Assembly: GCA_024663395.1 (NCBI GenBank)
Contig: JANFAH010000020.1
Span: 1,169,131-1,233,130 of the forward strand
DNA length: 64,000 bases
Direction of reading: 5' to 3'
Source of the DNA: Pisolithus tinctorius
Taxonomy: Eukaryota > Basidiomycota > Agaricomycetes > Boletales > Pisolithaceae
Position numbers and translations under genes: made by a program. Shown piece after piece: positions 20,809 to 32,771 of this stretch (positions within the stretch are counted from its first letter, which is position 1; every line of letters begins with the position of its first letter). Below the pieces are notes generated by a model that saw nothing but the letters and a program-made list of their open reading frames with translations, had not been told where the DNA came from and did not search any database.

Positions 20809-23425
20809 CATGTCCGACATGTTTAAAATCATGTTGGAAATACTCACCCGAGAAAAGTTATATTTGAACAAAAAGAAACTCAATTTCCTGAGCAACGAGG
20901 TAAAATCCTGGGCTGCATGATCACCAACAACAGGATAAAGATGGATCCTGACAAAGTTGACTGTATTCTCAATTGGAAGGTCCCGACGAACCGCACGCTG
21001 TGTAAGGGATTCATCAGATCAGTTGGTTATCTCGCAGATGATATCTACAAAGTCCGCGTACCTCTAGGAGTGCTTGCCAAAGCAAGCGCAGAAACCCGCC
21101 CCTTCCGATGGGCATTCACTGAGCAATGGGCTTTTGAAACCGTTAAGCATACGTTGCTGCATGCACACAACACTGTTGCGTACCTCTTGATTATGGACTG
21201 GACCATGATCCCATCTGGGTAATGACTGATGCCTGTGGAAATGGTATAGGCAGCGTTGTAGCGCAGGGGAAAGACTGGAAAACGGCGAGGGTGGCTGCGT
21301 TCTACTCTGCAAAGATGTCGTCAGCTCAGCGCAACTACCTGGTCCATGAACAGGAACTCCTTGTGGGAGTGGAAACGATGTTGAGGCACAGAGACATCCT
21401 TCAGGGTGTACATTTCACCTGGGTAACTGACCATAAGAGCTTGACATATCTGTTAGATCAAAAAGACTTGTTGGGGCGACAAGTGCGATGGTTAGAAAAA
21501 CTAGCTGAGTTCAACTTTGAGATCAAGTATGTACCAGGTGAGGAGAATGTCCTTCCAGACGCTCTCTCCCATATGTATGAGTTTGATGCTCCAGGGACGA
21601 TCTGTGCACACAGCGAGTACCTACATCATGACCTCGACATCGAGGAGTCAGTATCTCCAAAGGAAGAACAACAGATAATAATCACACCTTTGTACGTAGG
21701 CGTTGAGGCCCTCACAATGTTGACCAGAGCTCACGCCCAAACAGAGATACCCACTGGTCACCAACGGAAGTTAATACTGAAGCCCCTCAGAAACTCCCTA
21801 CACCAGATATTGTGGAACATCGATCCACACCAGCGGTGAACCCGGTTCCACCTGTGGATGGGGGTGTCGAAATAGACACCTACTAAAGATCAGCCAGGAG
21901 GACCTGGGAAAGGAACCCTATGATGACATCATGCTCCCACACCTCCAGCTGAGACTGGCCGACCAGAGATGGGGATCAAATTCACGCAAAGAATGAAGGA
22001 TCATTTCATCCTTCTTGGACCAGGCGAACGAAAGAAGGGGGAAAGGGTAGTGGACCACCACCCCCTATCACGAATGAACATGCTACAAACATGTTGTCAG
22101 ACATGCAGAGCCCATTGCTGAACACATGGGACCCAGACAATACAAACATGGGTATTACAAAGGCAGGCCTTGTGCCCCTCATCATGTACCTGGGAAGTGA
22201 AGGCATGCTTAAGGCAGTGCAGAATAGATATGGCGAAGACCCATTCTTTAACCAAATACTGAGTGACCCAAAGGCATTCAAAAACTTTGAAATCATGCCA
22301 GAAGGTTTCATTCAATTGAAATTGCCAGATCACACTGTATTCTGTGTCCCAGACATAGAAGTGAACGACAAACAACTAAGGGAAACCATAATCGACCAAG
22401 CTCATTCCCTACTCATGCATCTAGGCACTAGAAAAACAGTATCCTATATATGAGAGTTTTTATGGTGGGACTCCATGGTAAAAGATGACACTGCATACTG
22501 CACGACATGCCAGACATGCCAACGAAGCAAACCACCGACTCATAAGCCCTTTGGGCTGTTGAACCCGCCACCAATACCATCCAGGCCCTGGGAAGCGATT
22601 GGTGTGGATTTCGTAGGCCCCCTCCCTGAATCCAAAGATCGCGATGGCAAATATGACTCAATAATGGTGATTATTGACTTGTTGATCCATGGTGCATATT
22701 GTGCCAAGTTGAAAACATACACTGCGTGCGAGGTAGTGGAATTAATGTTCACAGAAGTGTATAAACATCATGGCTTACCTCGAGCAATCATCAGCGACCG
22801 TGATGTCTTGTTCACAAGCACATTCTGGAGACACCTCAATGACCTGATTGGGATTAAGCAAAAGATGTCAAGTGCATACCATCCGGAAACAGATGGCACT
22901 ACAGAACGTGCCAATAGAACAATAGCTCAAATGCTGAGATGCTGCATCGGACCAAATCAAAAGATTGGGTGTCATGCTTACCTGCCATCGAATTCACGAT
23001 CAATAATGCGACATCAGAATCAACTGGCTACACACCTTTCTTCCTGAATACAGGACGGATGCCTCGATGGATGATATGGGATGCACCAACAAAAGATGAT
23101 ACCCAAGCATATGAGTGTTCGCCAATAAGATGAAACTCTCACTATTGGATGCCCATGATGCGATTCTGAAAGCGAGGCTAAAACAGACAGTTGGCGCTAA
23201 TAAATAGTGCTGAGCATGCCCCTTTGTTACAGGGGATCTCGTGTATGTCTCTATGAAGATATTAGTCTGCCAAAGGGGACATCACAAAAACTTGTACCGA
23301 AGTTTATTGGGCCATATCGCATTTCGGACAACTTCGGAAATAACTCGTATCACGTCGAGCTGCCTGATACCCTAAAACAGAGACACTGGAAGCATTTCTC
23401 AGTTTCTTTGCTGAAAACATTTTAA
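20809..23425 (+). pseudogene. pol: Outer Gypsy RT C-terminus, RNase H and integrase
   Basis: This resumes the outer element after the CATGT duplication. The RT thumb/connection comes first (ILTREKLYLNKKKLNFL, about 20845). RNase H follows with WVMTDACGNGIGS (about 21218) and VTDHKSLTYLL (about 21425). Integrase has HHCC (about 22400-22520), the GVDFVGPLP catalytic D (about 22600), SDRDVLF (about 22795) and the E in YHPETDGTTERANRT (about 22880). A GPY-type C-terminal module (KFIGPYRISDNFG, about 23300) ends at TAA 23423. Frameshifts fall near 20830, 21200, 22930 and 23200. The TGA at about 22450 sits in the YI.EFLWW block, where arginine is the conserved residue. Confidence 0.87.
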
Positions 23426-24624
23426 AAAAAGATTGAAAAAATGAGACTCTTTAATTTGGGATGTTTTGTGACAAATATTGTAACAAATATATTGGATTTG
23501 TATTGTCTATCATTCCTCACAAAATGCCACTGGAAAATTTTAAATATTTGCATATAAAAAATTATGGATGTTCAGCAGAATGATTTTGAACACAATATGT
23601 GTGATACATTGTAAATAATTTTCCAAATATATGTCACTTTTTTTTAGAATTAACAATCTGCTTTTTTGTGAGCAGGAAGTTTAAAAAGTAGGCAGTATTT
23701 ATTTAGTCTAAGTATTGTATTGCAATGATGAGTTGTGTGCTGAAGCTCATATGAAAAACATTCTGCTTTTTTTATGCTCAAACATGTAATATACAGTGAA
23801 ATATTTTTCAACAAAAAATCAAATCAGAAATAAAGTCTTTCCACATTAAAATCATAGGTCAAAACATCAAAAATTATTTCTAGATGAAATATTGAGTATA
23901 TTATTACACATTTTAAGAGCAATTGATACAGTATGGTATGCTGATGCAGATATGGCATGCTGTTGTAGCCATGCCTTGACCCCAGCCAGACTCAGCCTTG
24001 CACTCACTCAGTCCAGCCTCACCCTTGCCAAATCCCTACCCCCAGTTGGTCTAGCACAGTTAGCACTGCTTTGAAGTGCTGCTATGAAGTGTCATTTTGG
24101 TTGAGCCTGACCCAGCCTTGTCCCCAGTCTGCCCTTGTCTCTGTCCCAGTCTCTGGTTATCTTTGTCATGACTTACTAATACCATTCTTACCAATCAGTT
24201 ACCAATCTCTGTGAGACTGGCATTACCAGTCTTCATACTAGTTACCCCTAGTATGTAAACCCATAGATACTTGGCCTGTATTCCCTCAGTCTGAAATCAA
24301 ATAAGTCTCATCTGAAATCCTCTGCCTCAGCCTTGGACTTGGACTGTGACCCACACAAGGGAACAGTGCTGTGTCATCAGTCACTAAGTCCAAACAGTAC
24401 ACCATCTGATCCCTGACCCCTTGACCTCATGCCTGTACCAGTCTCTGGTCCAGTCTTGAACCTGGTAACCTCAGACTTGACACATGCTGGGAACCACACC
24501 CTCACTCATACAGGACATCCTGTGGTCCTCAATCATGGGGAACATGAACTCTAAAGTCACTGGTATGTTGATGACCCTCCTGCAGGAAAAAAAAAAGTTT
24601 GGCATTTATTGAAAGCCTCATGGT

Positions 24625-25140
24625 TGGAATTGACCTTGGTACAACAAGTTCATCATTTCCATCATAGAGGGCAAGCAGGCATGTGTGACTGAGAACTCCA
24701 AAGGTGCCTGGACAACCCCATCAGTAGTGGCCTTCAAAAAAACATGGGGAGCATCTCATTGGCCTGCCTGCCCAAGTGTCAAGCAGTGGTTAATCCATCA
24801 ACACTGTCTTCACATTTAAGGGCTTGATTGGCTGCAAGTTCAAGGGTGTGGATGTCCAGTAGGACTTGAAGCACTGGTTAGTACATGCAACAACTGTCAA
24901 ACAGGACAGCATCTTATATTGTCTACAGAACATTCAAAATTGCTGAGAAGTCAGATGCTTGACCAGCTGTTGAGGTTGACATTGGTAGCAAGAGCAACAA
25001 TTCATATGTCATGGCAAATGTTTTGATCAGTAAGACAACTCATGTTCTCTCCAGAGTGGCTGAGGAACTGTCATCCATGGTACTTACAAAGATGCATGAG
25101 ACTGCTGAGCAGTTCCTTGACAAGAAAGTCAAGTAAGTTT
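24625..25140 (+). pseudogene. Mitochondrial Hsp70 (SSC1-type) 5' fragment, decayed
   Basis: The N-terminal ATPase region of a DnaK/mitochondrial Hsp70 is recognisable across shifting frames. The phosphate-1 loop VGIDLGTT comes at about 24636, then counterparts of the 'TTPSVVAF' segment, GLPA, and NTVFTFKGLIGCKFKGVDVQ (about 24800-24865). EELSSMVLTKMHETAEQFLDKKVK ends at about 25135, before a GTAAGTTT donor-like sequence. Stops and shifts are numerous and CpG is absent. The intact gene would encode the matrix import-motor chaperone; this is a relic. The preserved intron-like boundary argues against a processed (retrocopied) origin, but weakly. Confidence 0.8.
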
Positions 25141-26169
25141 CATGCATATCATTTAGGAGTTCCCCAGTGTTGACAGCTATGATTAGCCATGCAGTCATCC
25201 ATTACACAAACAATTAATAAAACAGGTGTACTATAATCAGAAAGAAACCAAGAAAAAAGCTCCTGAAAGGCTGGTTTCAGACAAATCATGATTGACACAT
25301 GCCAATGTGACCTTGCATTGTCACATACCACTCATGATTTGTACCACATCAACATTGATCCCTGGAAACACATGGTTGATTACAATATCAGAAGGAACCA
25401 AGGTGAGTGACTTTCATACTGTAGTTGCCTACCACTGATGGTGTTGTCTAATTGTGCTTTATTAATGTCCTCAGAATGGCTCAATAGCTAGTTGATGTGC
25501 AACCACTGACATCCAATCCACTGATGGGGCATGTGGATTCCCTGAGGCTACTAGTATGTACATATTCCTTTTGTTGCACTATTCAAAGTTTCCATATTCA
25601 TCTAAGAGCACCCAACTGACAGCTGTTGACCTCCATTGAGTAACATACAAGGGGGCAGCCACACAAGCTGAACCCAATGCCTTCACTCCACTTCTGCTCT
25701 CTGCTTTGTCAAACTTCCTCTGCACTTTGGTTCTAGCCCTCTGGGAGTGTCAGAGTTTGTCAGAGTGAGTGGTCCTGACTGTTAGGTTTTGACCTCAAAG
25801 CACTTAAATTGGTACAAAGCTGTATTTAAAGAAGAGCTGTAGGGGAGGCATGTGCACTTGGTATAGGGAGGCTCAGACCATGGATGGGACAACCACTGGC
25901 AGGAGCAGCAGGATGAGGATGTAGGGGGAGCCACAATTGTAATTACAAACACTGCAAAATTAGTTCCATTGCCACCCACAGGCCACTATATCCATGCACC
26001 CCCATTTCAAAATTGGCCACTTGTTATCATCTAAGTATCTGGCAACTCAGATGGTAGTATGATCAGCTTGGCTCAAAGTGGCAATGCACTTGAAAGCAAT
26101 GGCAGTCACAAGATCTACAACTATACAGTAGTCCACTACTTATTAACTACATTCTGTGTGCATTGAATG

Positions 26170-26345
26170 ACCTGTGTTCAAAGACTCCCTTGTGCCTCTC
26201 AAAGGGACTAATTCAATTGTTGTTCTTCATTGTGCATCTTAGTACAATGTAAACTACATGCTCAATGCCATGGAATCAAAATGAAATATTGATCTCTTGA
26301 GCCTGATGAATCAATATATGTTACCTCAACTCAATACAGGCATTC
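26170..26345 (+). repeat. Decayed copy of the ORF D repeat
   Basis: Aligns by eye with 59970-60147 (plus) and 52099-51923 (minus). Shared blocks include CCTCTCAAAGGGACT, TCAATTG/TTGTYGTTC, GCTCAAYGCCATGGAATC and TGATCTCT. Positions that are CG in the arm copies are TG or CA here. Confidence 0.8.
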
Positions 26346-28459
26346 TTGGGGAACATGCTCTCTTTCAGTTATAATGCATGAAAATAAATTCAATACTACA
26401 ATTACAATGGGGATCAAGTACAGGCATCCATACACCAGGAAGCTTGAGCAAGGAGATCATGGGCAAGTAGGTTGAGAGGCAGGCAAAGCCTTACAGCATT
26501 GGGAAGTCAGAGAATCATTATATTCACTGGTAGGTATGTTCTTATTTAAATTTGTTACTATTTTTTTTCCAATTGAATATTCACTTACAGAGCCTCAGCA
26601 GGTGGACTGATGGATGGAGTTTGGTGCAGTGAAGGGCATGAGCAATGAATTTCTGTAACTTGATCTTCAAGCTGGACAAGGATGGGGCCATCCACAAAAA
26701 AGTCACAGGCTATATATTCCTGGATGCCATCAGGCCAGGTCAGTAAACTCTTTGTCTTCAATGATCATACTGGACCATTAACTCCAATTATGTGGGTTGG
26801 GGGGGGGAGAATGGATGCATTGGGGTTTTTTGCATTTGTTATGTCATGGAACATACATACATAGCTGAATGTGCATACATCATGGACAGTGGGATGTGTC
26901 ACTGTCACTTGTACAGTAGACTTTTTCATAATGCATATGTGTTGCACCAGCCTTTCTGAGATGCAAGATGAGATTCATTCAGCACCAAATGTGTAACAGT
27001 GTGACATGTGTGACATCTACAGTCTACCTATGGCCTCCAATAGTAGTCCAATGTAGTCTGCTTCACATTCTGCATTTCCTCCCAATACATCTCACCATGG
27101 AACTTATGAACATGTCTTATCAACTCCAAAGAGGTGTTTGCATGACTCTAACTGATGCAAGCTGCTTCAATTTTTTCACACAACAGCACAATCTCTGCAG
27201 GTGATATTGAGGCTAATGTGGGCTGGACATCTTTGTCATCCAAATTGACTGATAATTTTACCACATTCAACAGCCATCTGGTACCAGACTGTTGTAGTGT
27301 TGGCTGCATCATTTTTGAATTGATACATGTGCTCACCAATTTCAGTTTCTTCCTGTGGTGTAAGAATCTTGTCAATGGTCAGTGGTACACTGAAGATGTG
27401 CTTGTGCTCCTGTAGTGTTTTCATGGAGTCCTTAAGTTCTTCCTCAGTGGTTGTAAGTTGTGGTGATGGATGAGATGCAGGAATTTTAATTATAAGTTCA
27501 GTGGCTCAGCCCCATTCAGTGGACTTCCCCTCTGCCAACAGAGCACCTCATACTGCATAATATCAATCCAGATCCTATGCATTAGTATTTATGCAAAAAT
27601 GTGACATTACCCTGCATTCCACTGTGGAATCACCCAAAAGGTCATGCAAAATGAGATTTATGCATCAGTAGCAAATGCATTATGAGAAGGTGTGCTGTAT
27701 ATTGATATTGCCATCAGTTATGAGTTTATCTGGTGAGAGTATATGCTGGAGCATGTTATAAAATAATTACCAAAAATTCAATGTTCTATCACATGGGTTT
27801 CATTGACACTGTTTGGACACTTGGCCAGGGGACAAGTCTGCAGCTCTACTTCATCATGTGTGCCACCCATCCTCCACATTATCAAAGATGGCTCATACCT
27901 CCTTCTCTGACCATACATACAGCAACCCATCGGGCAACAGTTATGTTATCCACAATCCTACATAGTCAACCCCACTTCGCTGTGAGTTATTCTGCACCCT
28001 GCACTGCACCTTCCCTTGCTCAACCACCCCCCAATATGTCACATGATGTCACATGACATACCAGCCACATCTTTTTGCAGTGTTGTTTGGTGTCTTCCAA
28101 GTCTGACATGCACATGTTTTGTACAATACAACCCTTGTTATCTTAGGCCCTGAGCCTACAGATGCCTGCTCCAAATGTCTGTCATCTCTGGCTAAGCTGC
28201 AACTTGTCTATTATTTTTGTATAATAAAAAGTTGTATGCACATATATTACTGGGTGCTGACTAAGCATGCAAAAATGCGTACAGGCAATGAGGCAAAAAC
28301 ACAGTAGTCGTAAGTCAGAAAGGAAAGCAACAGAAATAAAGGACATAAACTATACCCCGTTCGAAAGGTCTCGTTGATTAGTACCATAATCTGAAAAAGC
28401 GAGAAGTAGGACGGCGAAATGGGCGAACTATTGCATACACACCGGTGAGGTATCACCTA

Positions 28460-29115
28460 GGGGAGGGAGAGGGGAGACCCTCGAGTGACAACAGCTGGGG
28501 GGATCAACACCAAGCTATGGCAGATGGTAGGGAACCTGCAGACGTATACCAGAAAAAGGAATCATGCCATTTCGACCACCCAATCCAGAGCTATACCCAA
28601 AGTGGCTCACCACCCTCTGAATACAAAAACAGGCATATCTCGACAATGACTGCGCGGAACCGGATGAAAAAGGTATCCCAAGGAAGGGTTAAGCGAAGGG
28701 AACAAACTGCCCAAAAACCGAGAGGAGCGGCGGAGAAACGCGTGAGATATGATCTCAAGTCCTCAAAGGTGGGGAGAGGAGAGTCGCCTGAACAACAACG
28801 GCTGGGGGGATCAACACAAAACACTGGGAGATGGTAGGAAACACCTATAAGAGTGCAGAGAAAAGGGAACCGCACTAAGCTGACCATTCAGTCACGAGGC
28901 ATGCACATAAGCATCGCACAGCACTCCTAACACGAAAACGGTCATATCTCTATAACAACCACACGGAATTGGATGAATGAGGCGTCCCCAGCGAGGGCTG
29001 AGTGAGGGAAACAAACGACCCGAAAGGCGAGAGAAACGGCATAGCAACACGCGAGATACGACGACGAGACCTCAAGGGTGGGCCTTCCCACAAATATGCA
29101 AATAACTCTGGAACT
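28460..29115 (+). repeat. Degenerate ~300-bp repeats, forward units
   Basis: Two units (about 28470-28780 and 28780-29085) share ordered landmarks: GGCTGGGGGGATCAACAC or similar; CATATCTC...CGGAA..GGATGAA; a GAGA..CGGCG/CGGCAT..ACGCGAGATA block; and CTCAA(A/G)GGTGGG. Similarity is partial. No coding role seen. Confidence 0.7.
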
Positions 29116-29359
29116 GCTTGGCCTGTCAGGAAGATCCTATGATCAACAGGAAGCTATCGCCATCCTGCAAAAAAGCGAGAGACGCAGCACGACTTACATC
29201 TATTATATTTATGGCACACATATGGAGTGCATCACTGGTATTTTTTTTACTGCCTCGTCTACACCTAACGCTTCCCCCGACATTCCTAATTTGGAATACC
29301 GCCGGCATGTCACGTGATATATTGGGGGCGGTTGAGCTGGGACAGCTCTGCGCGAAAGG

Positions 29360-30720
29360 CACACCATCGAGATCCTGGAGTCGTAGATCACGCAGTTCTG
29401 CGCCTTTCCTATCGCTTTTCGGAATGCTCGTTCCCCTCGCCGAGATCTCTCTGGGGAGACCTCTTTCGTCTAATTCCGTGCAGCCGTTGTTGAGATATCA
29501 CCATTTTCGTGTTTGGAGGGCAGTGAAACATTTTCGTGTGTAGCTCAGGATCGGATGGTCCAATCGTGGTGATTCCTTTTTCTCCGCGTTTATCTGCGAG
29601 TACCCTACCGCCTTCTTGAGGCTCGTGTTGATCACCCTAGCCGTTATCCTGAGGTTGTCACCCGCTTGTTCGCTTGCCCGGAGTTACCCCCATCATCTTG
29701 GGGCCGTATCTCGCTCGTTTCTCCGACGCGTCTCTCGCCTCTTTTCAGGATCGTACTGCTCGATGACGACTCCTTGGTGATGCCTGGATCATTCTGATTG
29801 GTGCATATGTTACAGAGATATTCGCATTTTTGTGGCAAGGCCCACCCTTGAGGTCCTCTTGTCGTACCTCACACATCTCCGCGCCCCTTCTCTCGCTTTC
29901 TGAGCCACAAATCCCTCTCACTGACCCATTTTTGGGGAGCCCTTGTTCATCCAATTCCGTGCGCTCGTTGTCAAGATACTCCCATTTTTCTGTTTGCAGG
30001 GTTTCAAGATGGTTTGGCGTATAACTCAGGATTGGGTGATCCAATCGGTGGGTTTTCTCTTTCTCCCTGATTTCCCTGGAGTCCTCTACTGCATCCCAGA
30101 GTTTCGTGTCAGTCACCCCAGCCATTGCCGTTCGAGGGTCACCTCACTCCTTCCCCCAGGACGTTATCTCGCATGTCTCATGCGTTTCACGGTTGTTCCT
30201 CTCGCGTTCTTTGGATTGTGCACTACTCATCGAAGGCTTTCCGATGGTGGATTGTACATCGCACTTGCTACCACCGTTGCAGAGATATGCCTGTCTCCGT
30301 GCCGGTTAGGGAACTCGTCTTCGATCGATGGTCCCCCCTTTCCCGTCAACAACATCATGTATGTGACATCTCACCCATTCCTGGGCCCGACTTCTCACTT
30401 TTCGGGAGCTTGGTGCTCCTATTCTAGATCTTCTGAATGGTACTCTTTCCGTCGTCGTCGCTGCAGAACTTGTGGTGATATTCTTTTTTTTTTGGTGATG
30501 AGGACACCTTTAGACGGTTTTGCAGATATCTCAGGACAAGGAGTGTGGATTTCCTCTGTTCGTTTTGCGCCGTGCTCGTTGCATTCCCCTCTGCCATCAC
30601 CTGGCATTTCGTGGCATTCTGAGCGGCCGTTGTCTGTCGATGTGTCGTTGTCTCGCCTCCCCTCTCATGACCATGGGTTCTTGTGTAGTCGAGCTGCCTT
30701 CGGGTTGACTGGGACAGTCA
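29360..30720 (-). repeat. Degenerate ~150-300-bp repeats, inverted units
   Basis: The same landmarks occur as reverse complements at least four times: TCATCCAATTCCGTGC..CGTTG..AGATA near 29465 and 29947, variants near 29800, 30265 and 30520. AAGGCCCACCCTTGAGG at 29839 is the complement of 29070-29087. Opposed to 28460-29115 they could form a long imperfect hairpin. No ORF here is convincing. Confidence 0.65.
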
Positions 30721-31820
30721 CACAACGAATTTTGGAGAGTTAAGCAAAGTTTTAATGTAGTAGAAAATGTAAAGACTGTACTTGAAAATTAATTTGACAA
30801 TTCTTCAAAGGCAAAACTTGAAGTTTTGTGAATGCCTCAATGTTTGCTGATACTTCAAGTTTATGCACATGTATCGACAGCGTCAGAATGTCAATGTTAG
30901 CTTTAAGTTTGGTAGTGCTTCGAAGATGGGTGCGAACTTCCAATTTCATCTTCACATTACAACTTCAACAAAATATCAAGCTCAAGAATGGACTATATTC
31001 GTGTGTTGACCAAGGTTCCAAATGTGCACAAACAATAAATACCTCGGGATGAGGACGAAATGTGGATTGAAATGTAAAGTATGATGTATGGTTTATATGA
31101 ATTGCCTGCTGGAGAAGACTGATTACCGGCATTGTAGGGTACCTGAGAATGGGAAGATGACGGGGTGTCCCTTTGGACAAAAGCATGTATAGAGGGTCGA
31201 ACCGTGGGCAGAATAGAAAGTTGCAAAGAGCCGGTCGAGTACAGACCTCGTCTTGCTCACAACGTGTATTGTGAGTTTTATATCCACGCACGCGAACGTG
31301 AAGGAAAACAAAACCAGATGTTGCGTTCTGTACAAAGATCTGACGTCAAGGAAAAAAAGTGACCAGGTAAGTGCGTGATGGATCGGGTACAACGGTGAAA
31401 CGGTATGCCCAACTTCCCAATACTCGTCTGACTCGAACGCGTGCCATCGCGACCTCGACTGGCCAGCGATGCGTTTGTTGTATCCGCGGATGCGAAGCAT
31501 CGCCAACGCTCATTTTGTTTCCTGACGCCTTATCGTATACCAGTAAACTGTTGTCAGTAGCGTATCCACCTCGAATATGTTCAGCGCTCCTGCATCCTCA
31601 CGGTCTCCGTTTGTCCAGCACCTCATTCAATTAGTAGCTTCTGTTCCCGCGTCGTACGAAATTCACCTTGTGCCTCATTCACGAATTCCCCTCGCTGACA
31701 GTCGACTGTTGGTCTCGTGTGGCGCAACTGTCGATTCCCCCTCCACGCTCGGCGACTTCAACACGAACTCTCCTCTTCTACGCTCAGCGACTTCAATTCT
31801 ACCCCTTCCCTGCCCCACCC
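30721..31820. other. No gene recognised
   Basis: AT-rich to about 31100 and then mixed composition. It contains only short ORFs without family features. The last 200 bases, CT-rich with several CCCC and CTCCTC stretches, may be the promoter/5' UTR of the gene starting at 31821. Confidence 0.45.
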
Positions 31821-32270
31821 ATGTCCCCCAACGCATTCAAAACTCCCGACGGCGCTTCGACTCCCATTGACGTGCCCGAGACCGCTGAGGCAGTGACAGA
31901 CGTGCTCAGGGATTTGTATAACTTGGTGGTATGTCTGCCATTCCGCTTGCGTACTAGTCCGTCGATATTGACTTGCCCCTAGAACTTTTCTCCCAACGGC
32001 TCACCCCCCGAATGGGCTGCTCCTGCTGCCGTCGCCATGCCCTCCACCATCGACCCTGCTTTACTCTCCCTCGACGCTCATCCCCCTCCTGATATCCCAG
32101 CCGACAACGTTCCCGTCACCGAGACCGTTGCGCCTAACCCGGGCGTCGACTTCCATTCCATTCTAACTTTCCGCAATAGCCTTCAGGCCGCCGTCTACGC
32201 GCTGGACCGTTTCCTTGCCGAACAGGCTGTGTCCAAGAAGGTGCTTGGAAAGCGGAAGAGGGAGGACTAG
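31821..32270 (+). CDS. Small two-exon hypothetical protein, 131 aa
   Basis: Exon 1 is 31821-31928 and exon 2 31983-32270. The 54-nt intron has GTATGT and CCTAG ends and phase 0. The protein starts MSPNAFKTPDGAS, is Pro/Ala-rich in the middle (PPPDIPADNVP), and has a short amphipathic stretch (FRNSLQAAVYALDRFLAEQAV). It ends in a basic, nuclear-localisation-like tail, KKVLGKRKRED. No known domain. The intact frame, clean intron and pyrimidine-rich upstream region suggest an expressed gene. A nuclear location is an inference from the tail only. Confidence 0.6.
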
Positions 32271-32771
32271 GCAATGGAGCAGGAACTGAATCGTGGTTTC
32301 TTCGCCTTTGAGGCTTCAACAGCCTTGTAGATCTTATATACATCCCATTTCCCTGTAGCTTCAACACTTCGTTGGTCAGAGCGGATCTCTGTCGTCGTAT
32401 ATAAAGGAATGAAATCTTTGTCCACCAACCGTGGATGGATGGAAGAACTTGATGCAGATAAAGGAGAAATGCAACAACGAAGAAGTGGTAGGCAAGCAGG
32501 AAGGCGACGAAGGGGCAATTCTGGATGGGGGTTAGTGGAGAACAAGTGCAGTACATTGATATCACCCTGAAACGAGGGGGGCGGGCCCACGAACGCAGTC
32601 CGACACCACAACGCCGCCGGTGAGAGAATGGTGCATATTCCATGCGTCGCCAAAGGATTGCACCTTCGTCAGTGCACCTACTACTTACCGCTTTGTTCCA
32701 CAGCAGGGGGGAAAAGAGCTGGGCATGCGTCTGATGTGATCTGTTCCAGAGTGGTTGCTAACAATATTAAT
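32271..32771. other. No gene recognised
   Basis: Downstream region of the 131-aa gene. It contains only short antisense ORFs, which I judge to be chance. Homology to the gene B module begins at about 32772. Confidence 0.4.

Larger units (their letters stand above)
1237..23425 (+). mobile_element. Outer Ty3/Gypsy retrotransposon, decayed, with two nested insertions
   Basis: Gag, zinc knuckle, aspartic protease, reverse transcriptase, RNase H and integrase occur in the standard Ty3/Gypsy order, spread over 1237-4150, 9886-10831 and 20809-23425. Two younger elements split it: a DNA transposon at 4151-9877 and a chromodomain retrotransposon at 10832-20808. Removing the first insertion with one copy of its 8-bp duplication brings the gag-protease frame back into exact register, which confirms the nesting. 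No chromodomain follows the integrase and no 3' LTR was found. The element is dead: it has many in-frame TGA codons and several frameshifts. Confidence 0.88.
23426..28255. other. CpG-null, AT-rich decayed block
   Basis: Reading line by line I found no CG dinucleotide from 23426 to about 27928, and only two up to about 28255; CG is common on both sides. There are no open genes. The block holds a decayed Hsp70 copy (24625-25140), a decayed copy of the ORF D repeat (26170-26345), LTR-like sequence with a TATGTAAACCC box (about 24160-24400), and other unidentifiable fragments. It looks like old, formerly CpG-methylated repeats. Confidence 0.8.

Noticed and set aside
24160..24560. Solo LTR
   Set aside because: There is a TATGTAAACCC box and LTR-like composition, but no TG...CA borders with a duplication could be found.
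27148..27424. Minus-strand fragment (IFSVPLTIDKILTPQEETEIG...) as a DDE transposase C-terminus
   Set aside because: The pattern is faintly reminiscent of DDE-type transposases but is too short and decayed, in the CpG-null block, to call.
28460..30720. CRISPR-like or coding interpretation of the repeats
   Set aside because: Units are long, degenerate and inverted in a eukaryotic context; the ORFs within are not conserved between units.
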